Positions 47,185 through 59,327 of a stretch of DNA of 64,000 nucleotides are shown in pieces (the stretch's first letter is position 1; each line of letters opens with the position of its first letter). Source of the stretch: Bryoerythrophyllum caledonicum (Eukaryota; Streptophyta; Bryopsida; Pottiales; Pottiaceae); the NCBI GenBank assembly GCA_963971425.1, contig OZ020517.1, positions 23,570,462-23,634,461 of the forward strand, given 5' to 3'. Under the pieces are notes generated by a model, which saw only the letters and a program-made list of their open reading frames with translations, was not told the origin of the DNA and did not search any database. The position numbers were made by a program, and so were the translations under genes.

Positions 47185-50100
47185 CAGTGGTGATTTTTCA
47201 CAAGGTCCCTAACATGTCCCGGGACATGTTCTGAAAAAAAAAACATTTCCAGTGGACGGGTTCTCTGAAAATGAACCGGATTTTGGACGTGTCAAATTCA
47301 CTTTGGACAGGTTCTAAAAATTTTTTTTTTTTTGACAATTTTTTCCCAAAAAAAAGAATGATGCAAATATCAATTACATTATGTCATATATGACATGTGA
47401 ATGTAAACATAATGGAGTCAAACCACTAATACCAAATCAAAATACCAATCTTCAAAAGGCTGGATTCACCTGCACACATTGAATCATCAACCACAATATT
47501 TAGAACTTTTTTAACACAATGTCAAAGATTTAAATTGAAGGTAAACTAAGCAATTGTATAAAAATTTAGTTAATATAAACATGTTCAATTTTTACAAAAA
47601 AAAAAGAACTTACCATTCAAACAAGTGGATGAATTCTCCTATCCTTCATGTTTCTCCAGACAAGCATCACTGCATTCCAATTGATGTTTTCAACTGGAAT
47701 ATTTGCACATGAAATGCGCATCAAAGCATCTAAAGCCTCCAACTTCAACCTAGTACGGAGATGACTCTTGATCAGGTTTTGTTTGGAAAAACCTCTCTCA
47801 CATATTGCAGTGCTCACATGAATCACCATAACTCTCCTCCACAAGTTACTCAAACCAGGCCAATTGATGGACCACTCTGGAGTTGTACCTGCAAACTCCC
47901 ATGCTTCAAATAAAGACTTATTTGGGATCATCTCTCTCATGGTCTCTACCATCTCCAAGCACTCACCTCGACACCGATTTTGTTCTTCTTCGGAACTCTG
48001 AAACTTCACAAACAACCTCTCCAACTACTCTTTAGTAATACGAGTCCTCTCATCATCATTTGTAGGATAGAGATTGGGGTTGAAGAGCTTGCATGCATTG
48101 AAGATGCCTAAGTCTGGAAACCTGTTATTCAATGCATCCACCATCCTCTGCACATACTCTGCCCCAATGAGTTTGCACTCCTCAATAGTACCGGCTCTCC
48201 CAGTAACACTTTCCAAATGCATTGGATAGGTTCTTAGGCCACCATCTACAACTGGATACTCCATCTCCATAGAAGTTGCACAGGTCTCCAAAAATGGCCA
48301 CAATGCCCTTGAACCTCTTCCAAATGCTGCACCTCTAGCTGCTAGAAAACATCTAGTACTCAATACTGTGATACAAATGTTTAAATGACCTCCAATCTGA
48401 GTAATATCCACATGGTCACTCTGAAATAGCTTATTGAGTTTATTCAACTCAGTAAGAATATCCACAAGTAACCATAGAATGAATTGAAACTGAAAGGATG
48501 TGAGTTTACGATACCACATTGCTTCTTCTTCACGGAAAAGCTCCAGAAACGAGGGCATACGATCCAAAATCCGTTGCATCACTTGTCCACGTGATAACCA
48601 TCGAACTCCATGTATGTAGAGAACAACCAATGGATCCATCGCAAACTCCAGCATCAACTGATCAAGCTGTGTCCGCCGCAATGATGACCTGCCCACCCAC
48701 GTGTATGCAAAGTTGGAGAAATCATCCAAAACCTGTAGCTCCGGTGATGCCTCAGCTGCATCGCTGGCTGCCAGTGCATCTCTAAACAAACACGGGAATT
48801 AATTAGTGAATATATTACATTCTAGAAAATAATGAAATTCATTAAAAAAAATCTTAAAATTAAAGACTCACCTATGTGCAATGCAATGCACATTAACAAG
48901 TGTTGGTACATCTGCCCGAAGTCTGTCTGCTAGTCCTTGTCTCACCCCAGTCATAGAAGCCGCTCCATCAGTAGCTGAAGCCACTAATTTGTCAAGAGGC
49001 CACTGCAACTCCTCCAATAAATCCACCACATTCCTACAGAATACCTTTCCTGTGGCTCGTGGAATACTAGACAAACCAACATATTGCGTACGTGGAGGGC
49101 CTAAGCCACCACGAGATAGACTGCAAACATACACAATCAAATGCTGCTCTAGACTACGATTGGTTGATTCATCTACAAGAAGAGAGATCACCGGTGAATC
49201 TCTAACTTCAAAAAGATCAACATCCCTCAAATGCTGTGAAATGGCCCACAAAAAATCATATGGAGATTGTCTACTAGTGTAAGCACCGTACTCATCATTG
49301 ACAGGCATGTCTGGAGCCTTGAGGGGTCTAATTATCTGACACATATCCTCATACTGGTTGATAGCTCTATCATTAACTACCAAATGGTATAAAATCTTCA
49401 TACAACAAACAATTCTAGCACTCTCTGCATCAATAGCATTTACCACATGTCGAGCCATGGCAAGTGCCTCACGGTTATCTCTCACCAGTCTCCACCTGAG
49501 CATGGCATGAGCATGAAGGATTGATCCTTCATGCTCCTTCACAGCTGAAAGTTGCAATGACTCACAACCGTCTCCTCTGGTCCCCCATCGTGAGTTTTGA
49601 CCAGCTGCTTGACAAGCTGTACACTTCATGTAGGGCTTCTGTCTAGGGAGAGCAATGTGCATCAACCAGGGCCTTCCCTGACGCCATATGGGCATAAACT
49701 TCCTCCTTCTTGGAGGCCGCCCTCCACCACCATGAGCTGGAACCTGTACTCCTACACTATCCTCCTCATGTGCACTATCATCAAAATCATTGTCCTCCCC
49801 CATCTCATTCTCTTCCCCCATCTCAATGTCCTCTCTGATCTGATCATGACCTTGAAAGCCACCTTGTTCTACCTCAACATCAGGAATACCACGTGGAGAA
49901 CCCCTAACAGAAGATTCTGACAACTCAGGCACTTCATTCCTCCCATCACTCAAAGTTTGAGAAGAAGAAGATGCCCTAAACATATGGAGAATGCTCTGTT
50001 GCCGGGCATCTCTCCTTCGCCTGGGTACTCCAGACACTGGCAAAGACATAACTGCAATACATATTCAAAATAGATCAATCACCACACACATGAAATACAA

Positions 50101-50749
50101 TAACCCTAAATGTGTGACTTACCCTAAACCTAGACTCTATGTTGATTTCTTGTATACATTACTTCTCTATCACTTGAAGAAAATAAGAAATATCAAATTA
50201 AACAAACATACCTAGGTCATGAAGCTTTAGTCCACCTCGAAAATCACAACCAGGCTGAAAACGCACCACTGAGCTGTGCAAGAGCTGGACCCAAAAAAAT
50301 GAGCCAAAAACTGAACCTCGTAATTTCTGCAGCCTGTGTAGCCTTGTAATTTGTGCAGCCTGTGCAGCCTCAGCCTCGACCTGAGCTGCAGAGCTTGGCC
50401 GGGTCGGGCCTTCAGGCCGGGCCGGGCCAGGCTTCAGAGCCGGGCCAAGCCAAGCTATGCAGCGGCCAGGCTCTGCAGCTGCCGCTTGCAGGCTTTGCCT
50501 ATTCTTTTTTTGTATTTTTTTTTTGGTTTTTTTTTTTTGGTTTTTTTTTTTAATATAATTTTTTATAAACATACGGGACGGGTATTTCTTTTTTGAACCG
50601 GTTTTGGGACGGGTTGTTTTTTTTTAACCTTTCCATGGACGGGTTGGTTTTGAGATTACCGGTTTTGGGACGGGTTGCAATTCTTTTTGCCTTTCAATTC
50701 AAGGTTTTTGGACATGGACGGGTTAAAACTTTGTGAAAAATCAACCCTG
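47185..50749 (-). mobile_element. hAT DNA transposon, nearly intact, 3565 bp
   Basis: The left end cagtggtgatttttcacaa and the right end (complement cagggttgatttttcacaa) form imperfect ~30-bp terminal inverted repeats that start with CAG, as hAT elements do. The 8-bp word ctcctgca flanks both sides (47177-47184 and 50750-50757), a perfect hAT-type target duplication. Subterminal DNA carries repeated ggacgggtt words: one exact near 47255 with variants to 47310, and about five between 50575 and 50725, likely transposase binding sites. The transposase gene is read on the minus strand. Confidence 0.95.
47617..50049 (-). pseudogene. hAT transposase (ZMYM6/KIAA1586-like), one in-frame TAG
   Basis: Exon 1 is 50049-48872 and exon 2 48781-47617, with a GTGAGT donor and TTTAG acceptor; the phase-2 junction rebuilds HCIAHRDALAASDAAE. 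The N-terminus has an acidic linker and a BED-like zinc motif (KCTACQAAGQ ... VKEHEGSILHAH). The catalytic region shows SLLVDESTN (first Asp), SATDGAASMTG (second Asp) and GVRWLSRG (conserved Trp). The C-terminal dimerisation region is STAICERGFSKQNLIKSHLR then TRLKLEALDALMRI, containing the Glu. The sole defect is TAG at 48025-48027 (TKE-stop-LERL), where CAG would give Gln. About 779 residues are otherwise open. A GTATGT donor at 50211 and CAG acceptor just before the ATG suggest a 5' UTR intron. Activity might persist through readthrough or in sister copies. Confidence 0.92.
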
Positions 50750-50773
50750 CTCCTGCATCAAGGCTCAAGGCTC

Positions 50774-50830
50774 TTAGAGCATCTCCACCAGAGCAGGGGG
50801 CCCGACAAATTTGCCGCTTTTCTGCTCGAA
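50774..50830 (+). repeat. One end of a PIF/Harbinger-type MITE
   Basis: Starts tta gagcatctccaccag, the same terminus as the MITEs at 31229 and 51993. No opposite end was found before 51990, so the copy appears truncated. It begins only 17 bases beyond the hAT target duplication. Confidence 0.55.
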
Positions 50831-51232
50831 TGATAAAATACCGCCCCACCCATGCGCCATCCCGGGGTCCTGCTCTACCGTTTTGTTGTGCCTCGTTCCC
50901 AGGGACGCCAAATATCATCCATTCCCCATGCAAACCCAAAATTCCCTGTCCTGACAGACCAATCTTCTTCCGCCATGTGTCAGCAGATGCGGGCTACGAC
51001 GGTTGTATACGTAGATCACTACAGATCACTACAGATCACTGAGTTTCCAACCAGAAAGTGAAGTTCTCAAACAAAATGCGTTATTCTATCCCTTCGTGCA
51101 TGCAGACCTGCATTAGGCAAGGCATCGGCTGCTGGAGAAACACCCTCAGGCTTTTTTTCCTCTCTAAAAAGCTGTTGGAAGAAATCCTTCCTTCTCTTAT
51201 CATCCTTAAAGAGAAACAACTTGCATCCTTTG
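50831..51232. other. Intergenic DNA, possibly MITE interior
   Basis: No gene is supported. The sequence gatcactaca is repeated about three times at 51015-51041. Confidence 0.35.
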
Positions 51233-51457
51233 AACTCCATATTCATTATATTGGGAGATTTCTTGTATGAATGGTTTTCCCAATAGTAATTGTTTGTGCA
51301 CTTTGAGGTCGACTGTAGGTGAATATGTATCCATATTGTAGATATTGGACAAATTGCATTGTGCAAATTCAATAAACATTTGCATATTTAGGTCAACTCA
51401 AGCTTCAAATATTATTTTGGGAGGCTCCCAAACTTCCAATATAATGAATATGGTGTT
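51233..51457. mobile_element. Relative of the nested 133-bp MITE (225 bp)
   Basis: The ends aactccatattcattatatt and aatataatgaatatggtgtt are nearly perfect inverted repeats and match the ends of the element at 38909-39041. The left flank is tttg, the right tttt. The interior shares the taggtcaact and attttgggag words but is longer. Confidence 0.75.
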
Positions 51458-51992
51458 TTTTCTCTTTCTTATCAACTGTTGGAAAAACAACCTGCTTCCT
51501 TCCCTCCCTCTTGTTACTTGCTGGAGAAACAACCTACAGTGACTTGCAAGAGTGTTTCAGTGTTTTGTAAATTACCACTCATTTTCATTTTCAAATGTCG
51601 GATGTCTACCCTTGGAACCATAAACTTACCAATACCTTCTAAATGCATATTTCCAATTGTATAAGGGTCTGACCACAAAAAGAAAAGAAATACAAGTTTT
51701 TGTAAGTACCACACATTGAAACACTTTTGCACTTACTACTTGATACTTTGTAAAAGCTCTTTTTGCCACCAAGATGGCTACCGCACGTCGTGGCATGTTT
51801 GTTAACCAGAGATTTGGACTTATTGTAAGGTCCATGTAGTAATTTTTCGAGTTACTATGTAGTTATGGGTAAAAAGTAGAACTGCCGATGAGACTGTCCA
51901 ATCTGGACTTTGGATGAAGTTGTCCGGACATGGATGTCATCCGTCTGGACATCTCTCATCCATTGTGGAGGATTAGGGTTTGGAGGGGGTTA
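51458..51992. other. Intergenic DNA
   Basis: No gene or terminal-repeat structure is supported. Confidence 0.35.
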
Positions 51993-52335
51993 GAGCATCT
52001 CCACTACGCGGCCTGGAAACCGGGAAATATGGCCGCGAAAGAAATTAAGACGCCGGGCCCGGAGTGACTTAGGCGGCGCATCGCTGCACCTCAGAACTGA
52101 AAAAAATTCTCAAACCCTGTTGACCACCACCCATGCCTCGCCAAGGAATGCCACATCTCCACGGTGAAGTTTTTAAGGTGGCCGCCATTCGATGCAATTA
52201 TCCCGTTGCTTTAAAAATTCCGCCAAAATATTTGCAAGTCAGCAGTACCCCAGGCCCGCGGTAGAAGGGCCATGCCACCCGGACCCCCCAAATCGGGCAG
52301 GTCTGTCGGGATGGGGCCCCGCAGTGGAGGTGCTC
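51993..52335. mobile_element. PIF/Harbinger-type MITE (343 bp)
   Basis: Inverted ends gagcatctccact and agtggaggtgctc are flanked by tta on both sides (51990-51992 and 52336-52338). The interior is GC-rich and noncoding. Same family as 31229-31618 by the termini. Confidence 0.85.
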
Positions 52336-52338
52336 TTA

Positions 52339-55300
52339 GAGAGCCGCCGTCTTAGACTTTGGAGGCTCTCTATTTTTTCTCTTCTCTTCTTGTGTAGCAA
52401 CTTAGAGTGTGTAGGTGTGGTTAGAGAGCTAGGAAATGTGAAGGTGTTGTGTTGATCTTGAGTTGTAGTGAGTATGGAAGTGGTATATGGGAGTTTGAGG
52501 AAGTAAAGCAAGACTTGCTACTCTCTATTGTGTATTTGTGATATGTTGTGAAGGTGTGAGTAGATCTTGTTGTTAAAAGAGCATTTGTAGAGAAACTTGT
52601 TTGTGGGTATTGTAGATCCGCCTTGAATACACTAGATCTGAGATAGATCTAGTCCGATCTACTAAACCCTACACACTACTAGTAGATTAGAGTTAGAATC
52701 GTCCCAATTTGTTGTGGACATAATCTATTTTGTTGTAATCTAGTGTGAAAACTCTAGATTTGTGAATTAAATCCAAGAAAAACACTGGAGACAAAGTTCC
52801 AACTAACTCTAGATTCAAATCTAGATTCAGATCTAGATCAAATCTAGAATTTTAGACCCAGTAAAAGTCCGGTTCCGGACTTGTGTCTTACTGCCCTGAA
52901 ACTTCAGTTTGAATGAGCGTAGAGTAGATTTTTCTTTCACTTGAACTTGAGGTAAAATCTCCTTTTAACATTGGCGACCATGTATAAGTTCGAATCAAGT
53001 GGCTCTTGTTGACCCGCAGAGCAAGGCAACAGTCTCCTGGAAGGTAGCAGGCAGTGCTTGATCAAGCGGCAGCAATGCAGTGCAGACAACCACAGGCAAC
53101 AGAAGTCCGGCCGATATCCTACAACGGTGAAGTGCGGTAGAAGACTTGGACATACCCGGCTGTAGTAACGTCAAGCAAAGATCCTAGAGATACCATGAAG
53201 CAAACGTCCAGCAGAGATCCTGGAAACACCATGCAGCTGAAGTCCGACAAATACCCTGGCAATACCCTGCTGAAGTGACGTTTAGTAGATACCTTAGAGA
53301 TACCCTACCAAAGTGACGTCTAGCAGATACCCTTGAAATATCAGGATGTAGTGACGACTAGCAAAGATCCTGAACATACCTCCTGGCAGCAACGTCCAGT
53401 CCAGAGATGGACAGTGTTTTCCAACACTTGTAACACTTATTACAATATTTGTAGCAGTTTCAGACAATTGACTAGCTAAAGGTGGATGGGGTCCAGGAAG
53501 AACAATGAACCCAAAAGTGAGGCGCGGCTTACATTGGAACAAACCATTGCAGACTTTGATTGCTACATCGACAACCGTCGCTATCGCGGCTTTGTGGAGG
53601 AAGAAGACTTCTACACTGCTCGAAACAGCCCTTCCGGCTGTGACCACCTCACACCTGAAGAATTTCAGAGGGGCATCTTACTGCATCTGGAATGTCCAGA
53701 CTCATATCACCTTCATGAGAGCCTTCTCCAACCAACCCCACAATATAGAGAGACATCTAGGATTACAGTTCAACAATTGGAGTTGAACCACATCAAAACA
53801 CTATCTTTGGACTCTTTGCAACTAGATCGAGTTTCTGCGGCAGAAGGAAGCGTCACAAGATTAGCCAACGGCAAATTGTCATTCTACAGTTTGGAGTCAC
53901 ACGTGTTCACCTAGACCTTAGCAGTCGACTGACAGTGACGCACCCATCTCACTTGACTACGACCCTTGGACACTTGTCGTGAACAGGGTATTGGCATTGA
54001 AACCTTGAAGCAGTGGTTTGAGAGACGATACGCTGGAGGAGACATAGTGTGACAACCACTTGTCGAGATCTAGATCAGAGGGCTGATGCTATGCAAAAAG
54101 GGGATAGTCCGGTGAAACTGAGGTAACTTCGAGATCCAAACATTTTACAGTTGTATAGCAATGAGATGGAATGGGGATGTTGTCTAGATAATTGTCATCC
54201 ACGTATATTAAAACAAATACTAATAACTGAACACAGAATTAGTGAAGAATCTAGACAATAAATGGACATTAACCAAGAAATCTAGACATTTACCAGACTA
54301 AAGTAAAAAAACCCATAAAAATAAAGAACAAACAACAAAAATCAACAAATGTATATGAAGAAGGACGAAAAGTCAAGAAAAGTGAACCTAAACCAGTTGA
54401 GAATAGTTAGGACGGAATTGGAACCTAAGACTCAAAGGAATTGGGTATGGAAAAAGGGTGTAGCCGGAACACAAAATCGGACATCCAGTGAAAAATTATC
54501 CAAAAAGAAGCATTGGCTGGACCAATGTTGTCCCAGGGGAGAATGTTGGCAGAGAATTTTTGATGGCGAAAAAATGAACTAGGACCAAAAAGGAGCTAGA
54601 CCTGAATGAAGAGCATGTACTACTGACTACTGGTATGAGTTACCGGAGGAGGTGACTGACTAGAGGATCGGACAGTGGAATACTGGAAAAGCGTACTACC
54701 GGAGTCTCTTCATTCATACGTTTCCAAGCCTGTTGAATGGTTTCAATCAATCATTCTTTATTATTTGGTGGGACTTCTTTTTGTACAAAGTCTTTTACTA
54801 TCTTCTAAAGGTTATCAATTAGATAGATACACACAGTCCCCTTCAATAAATGGATGTAGTTTACAAGAGACATTAGATACAATCTATTTTATGCACAATG
54901 ACCCTATCACCTTACACCCATGGAAGTTGGCACTCCAATGCATCGAAATAGGCAATCGAGGCTTTGAAGAAAAGCCCATAATAAGAGCAAGCTAGAACAA
55001 CTTGCAAAGTTGCACACAAAATGAGGTCCTGACTCCTACTGAAGAATTAAGAATAATTGATCAAAACCATTCAAGAAGCATGGAAAGATATGATTGAAAA
55101 GATTGTAGAATTTCTCATTTTTGCATGGCTTTATGTATAATGGGTGTTATGAATGCTTGAGGCAGACACACTAGATGGTAGCCAATGCGCTAATAAAAAT
55201 GATGTTGTTATGTGATCTTACAATTTTGTCAAGAAATTTTTTTGCTGACATGAAAGTAGACTCCACTACCTTTCCAATGCACTTTATGATTTTGGATTTG

Positions 55301-55449
55301 AAGCTTTTTTTGAGGTTGTGGTGACAAGTCAAGTTTGCTACTTTTTCATAGTTTTCGCAGTATTGAATGTTCGAAGTTTGTATCTCTATTGAAGGGGACT
55401 ATACAATGGAGTGACGCTAAAAATGGCATGTTTGCATTTAAACATTTCA
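52339..55449. other. Probable decayed retroelement region, no firm gene
   Basis: A frame at 53486-53914 (plus, MGSRKNNEPKSEARLTLEQT...) is preceded by a ~45-bp degenerate tandem array (about 53090-53410) and, near 52965, by words like ttaacattggcgaccatg that resemble the leader of an LTR element. A gag-type product is possible but no zinc knuckle, protease or RT was seen. Frames at 54349-54995 have no recognised motif. Confidence 0.3.
53090..53410. repeat. Degenerate tandem repeat, ~45-bp unit
   Basis: Words of the form agcagagatcctggaaacac, agatcctagagatacc and agataccctaccaaagtgac recur with gtgacgt or gtccagc between them, seven or so times. Confidence 0.65.
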
Positions 55450-56120
55450 CTTCTGCCAACTTTGGCACCCTCCCGAGGGGTAGAAATTTGTTATTTTACC
55501 ATGAATTTTTTAGCATAAGGTCATCTTCATGTTGACGATATGAATGCCAAATTTCAAGGCCAAAAGATATACATGAAAAAGATATTTGAAATCTACCAAC
55601 ATGTGTAGTTGTGAGTCATTCTCTACTGCCAACTTTAACACCCTCCTTAAGGCTGAATTTTTTACTTTACGGTGAAATATTTGGCACAAGATCATTGCTA
55701 TGTTTATAACATGTGAGGCAAATCTCGAGGCCAAAAGATGAATAAAAAAAAGATATTCTAAAACTGTTTCTTTTAGTTACACATGTTGGTAAATATTGAA
55801 TATTGTTTTTTGTGTTCATCTCTTGGCCATGAAATTTAGCACACGTTACTAACATAGAGATGATCTTGTGCCAAAAATTTTGTGGTAGACAACCAAAAAA
55901 ACCCTTGGGAAAGGTGTCAAAGTTGGCAATAGTGAAATAGTTTCTCCGACTGTTTCTCACAACTACACAAGTTGGTAGATTTTTCTTTTTTTCTTTTTTC
56001 TTTTGTGGATCTTTCGGACTTGAAAATAAGCACACATGTAATCAACATAGAGATGCTCTCATGTCGAAAAACTCATGGGCAAAAAATGAAAAATCCAATC
56101 CCTCAAAGGGTGTCAAAGTA
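55450..56120. repeat. Four ~170-bp units, two direct then two inverted
   Basis: The unit contains actgccaactttggcaccct, a ttggcacaagatcat-like word and ggccaaaagatg. Copies 1 and 2 (about 55455 and 55626) are direct. Copies 3 and 4 (about 55800-55950 and 56000-56125) read in reverse complement (for example ggtgtcaaagttggcaatag). It is therefore a large imperfect palindrome around 55800. Confidence 0.75.
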
Positions 56121-56340
56121 GGCACCATAAGTAGTGCAAAAATTTGACACCAAGCAAAATCAAAGTCTGCTTTAAACACTATAATCTTCCAATCCATGTG
56201 GTCAAAGTTTATGAACTTTTGGAAGCACGTTAATTAAGATCCTATGACCAAAATTAAAAAAGTAAAAGTTTTTGTCTCCTTCCCATACTCATTGCATTAG
56301 AATCAACAGTCTTGAAGTGTCTTTCATCCAAAATTGTCAA
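56115..56340 (+). repeat. Dispersed repeat, partial copy C
   Basis: Matches the right part of 5590-6370 in the same order: gtgcaaaaatttgacaccaa, cactataatcttccaatcc, gatcctatgacc, catactcattgcatt and cttgaagtg. Confidence 0.75.
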
Positions 56341-57261
56341 AGAAATTTAGGGGTTAAAAAAGTCCTACTTTAGCCCATTCTATACATTTACTTCTATTTT
56401 CTAAAAGCCCCCAACTCGGTTTTGGGTTATTAAAAAAAACCTGCTGGCAAACAAAAATAAATAAATAAATTTATTTAAAAAAAAGAAAAAAAAAGAGGGG
56501 AGGGGGCGGGTCCCGTAAATCACGGGGACGCGTCCCGTGCGACACCGACCCGAATTACCCAGATTCCGCTCCGGTGTGAAAGCGTCTGGAAAAAGCTGCG
56601 GGAAGGGGTCGGCAAGGCGCAGTGGGAACGCAACCCCGCGAAGAATCCTGCGGCAGAATTCTAGCAGCAGCACTACAGCGCACTTGCAGGCTCCCGCGTC
56701 TCCGGCGTCCACTTAATAGCCGGCCCGCCCGCGCATGTCACTCCATCGCTCACCCCACCGCAGCAACAACTGCGACATCTGCCCAGTACCACGGCCACTC
56801 CTCCCACGTCTCGAGCATTGGCTCCACCCCCAGATTCTCACGCGATCCCAGCTCCTTCCTCACTCACCTCATTCACATCTCCCCCTTTTGACGTCTTCTA
56901 CGGAAGTTAGCTCACGTGTTGTACCGTTGTCGAGTCTGTGTGCACCAGGTTTGATGGTGTGGTGTGGAAAGGAGACGGGTGCATCGTTTGTGATGTCAAT
57001 GGAGGTGTTTGATGACGTTGGGGGTCTGTGAAGGGGAGCAGTGGACTGGTTGGAGGCGGAGATGCAGAAATGGCGACCATGGAGGTGGCTGTAGGGAGCT
57101 GGGAAGTGGGGGGTTGACGGTTCTGTTCTCTTGCGGTTGTCTGGTATTCGTCAGTTGATACTAGCTTCTCCCGAGGCTTTTCTCTTGATCCCCATTTTTT
57201 GCCTTCATTCGATTGGTTTAGGTGGTATTGGTTTTTGGGGGGCTGCTGGTGTTGATCGGCA
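56341..57261. other. Desaturase upstream region
   Basis: Composition switches from AT-rich to GC-rich at about 56500. The stretch should hold the promoter and 5' leader of the desaturase. Open frames here are GC-rich artefacts without motifs. Confidence 0.4.
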
Positions 57262-59327
57262 ATGGCGTCCAAGGGGCTTCTGGAAGCTCAAATGCGAGCG
57301 TCCATGCCTTCGGTGTCCGGGAGGCGGAGGCTGGATGAGGGGGTGAAGAAGGTGTTGGCCTTTGGAAGGAGGCGGCGGCGGCAGCCACTCAGGGTCGTCA
57401 TGACCGCTTCTCTACCCAGGTGATGACAACAATGACCTCTGTTGTTCGCACTTCCTGTATGTTCTTTCGTGTTGTGAGCGTGTCAATTGGGCTTGCATTT
57501 CCACGTTCTACAGGCACCGTGATTTATGTCGCTTTCTGCAACTTTCTGCAACTTCGATTTTTTTTTCCCCCAAAACCATGAAAACTGTTACATTGCGCAC
57601 ATCGTAAACTACCATCGACTGATTCGGAAGTAGTTTGGTTTGATTTCATCAGGGAGAGGGAGGTGAAGACCGATCTGCGCACGGTGATGACGCCATACCA
57701 GCCTTGGACGCGACAACCGGAGCGCATCCCTGTGCAGAAGCTGGAGGTGATCGCCTCGCTCGACACTTGGGCGCAAGAAAACCTCCTCCCGCTCCTGAAG
57801 CCCGTCGACAAGTCATGGCAGCCGCAGGACTTCCTCCCGGACGCCTCCTCCGAGGGCTTCCTCGACGAGGTCCGCGCGCTCCGGGAGCGCGCCAGGGCGC
57901 TCCCGGACGACTACCTGGTGTGCCTGGTGGGCGACATGATCACGGAGGAGGCGCTCCCCACGTACCAGACCATGTTCAACACGTTCGAGGGGGTGCGGGA
58001 CAAGACCGGGTGCAGTCCCACCCCGTGGGGCGTGTGGATCCGTGCCTGGACCGCGGAGGAGAACCGCCATGGCGACCTGCTGAATCGCTACCTCTATCTC
58101 TCGGGACGCGTCGACATGCGCATGGTGGAACGCACCACGCAGTACTTGATCGGCTCCGGCATGGTACGTCGGAAAACTCCCGTATTATTGGTTGCGTCAG
58201 CCGAAGTTTGAAACAGATACTTTCTCGCTTTCCATTGTTTGAATTGATTCGCAATCTGCTTCTACAATCAGCTTGAACAGTTGATCTCATACAGACTCTT
58301 TCCTCGCCTTGCAAGGACGGCAAGAACTGCTCTGCCTCGAGTTTAGATACCATCAAGCTCTTCCATTGACTGAATTGAAAGGATGTTATTTAGAGTGAAT
58401 GTACAGTATTGAGAAGAGGGAGTATCTTATTGAAACCTTTGGTGACTTTACCGCAATTCTATTTTCGATTGGCAGTTCTTCAAAATGATGTAGTTTACCC
58501 CTTCTTTTGATGTATATCCTACTCTTTCCTCACTCTATGTAGTTATTAGATCAGGAGAAGATTGGTGGTCTTTCGTATGAAGAGTTTGGTGGACTCACAG
58601 TCGTTTCAGCCGTCTTTGAGACTGAAGAAAGAGTTTACATGAGATAATATGAATATTTGAGCTGATTTTCGATTGATTGACTGTTTGGAGGTGGATTTAT
58701 ATGGAAAAAAAGAGGGGTATCATTGCTTCATCGAGTTTCCGTTCATTGCAGGAGCCTCAAATTGACCAGAATCCATACAACGGGTTCATCTACACGGCCT
58801 TCCAGGAGCGCGCGACGTTCCTCTCCCACGGCAACACGGCGCGCCACGCGAAGCAGTTCGGCGAGCACAAGCTGGCGACGATCTGCGGCATCATCGCGTC
58901 AGACGAGAAGCGGCACGAGATCGCCTACAGCCGCGTGATTTCCAAGCTGTTCGACCTGGACCCCAACGGCACCATGCTCGCTTTTCAGGAGATGATGAAG
59001 AAGAAGATCACCATGCCGGCGCACCGCATGTATGACGGGCAGAGTCGGACCCTCTTCGACGACTTCTCGTCTGTGGCGCAGCGCTGCGGCGTGTACACGG
59101 CCATGGACTACGCCAGCATCATGGACCACCTGATCGCGCTCTGGAACGTGGAAAGCTTGACTGGGCTGTCAAGCGAGGCGCAGCAGGCGCAGGAGTTCGT
59201 GTGCAGGCTCCCGGCGCGGATTCACAGACTCGCGGAGCGGGCGCACAGCCGCGCTCAGGCCTGTGAGGCGCCGCGCCAACGGAAGGCCTTCAGCTGGATC
59301 CACAACAAGGAGGTCGATCTGCTGTGA
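57262..59327 (+). CDS. SAD/FAB2: Plastid stearoyl-ACP delta-9 desaturase
   Basis: Soluble di-iron enzyme that converts stearoyl-ACP to oleoyl-ACP in plastids using ferredoxin and O2. Exons 57262-57419, 57653-58163 and 58752-59327 join in phase and give 414 residues. Exon 1 encodes a basic, Ser/Arg-rich plastid transit peptide ([20 protein letters not shown]). The core starts [20 protein letters not shown]. Family motifs include [58 protein letters not shown] and [13 protein letters not shown]. Di-iron ligands are expected at Glu151, Glu189 and His192, Glu242, Glu275 and His278. The C-terminus ends [12 protein letters not shown], as in plant enzymes. Exon positions resemble land-plant genes. 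It converges on the PHT4;6 gene. Exons are GC-rich at third positions. Confidence 0.97.

Noticed and set aside
24642-48027. Possible alternative genetic code with TAA/TAG read as Gln
   Set aside because: Stops fall at likely Gln positions in transposons, but the WNK, enkurin, desaturase, PHT4;6 and LpxC frames have no internal TAA/TAG, and some transposon stops are TGA for Arg. C-to-T decay explains all.
52590-52990. LTR with primer-binding site
   Set aside because: The words near 52965 only resemble a retroelement leader; no matching second LTR or polypurine tract was found.
57704-59129. Long Arg/Pro/Ala-rich frames overlapping the desaturase
   Set aside because: Shadows of the GC-rich desaturase exons in other frames.
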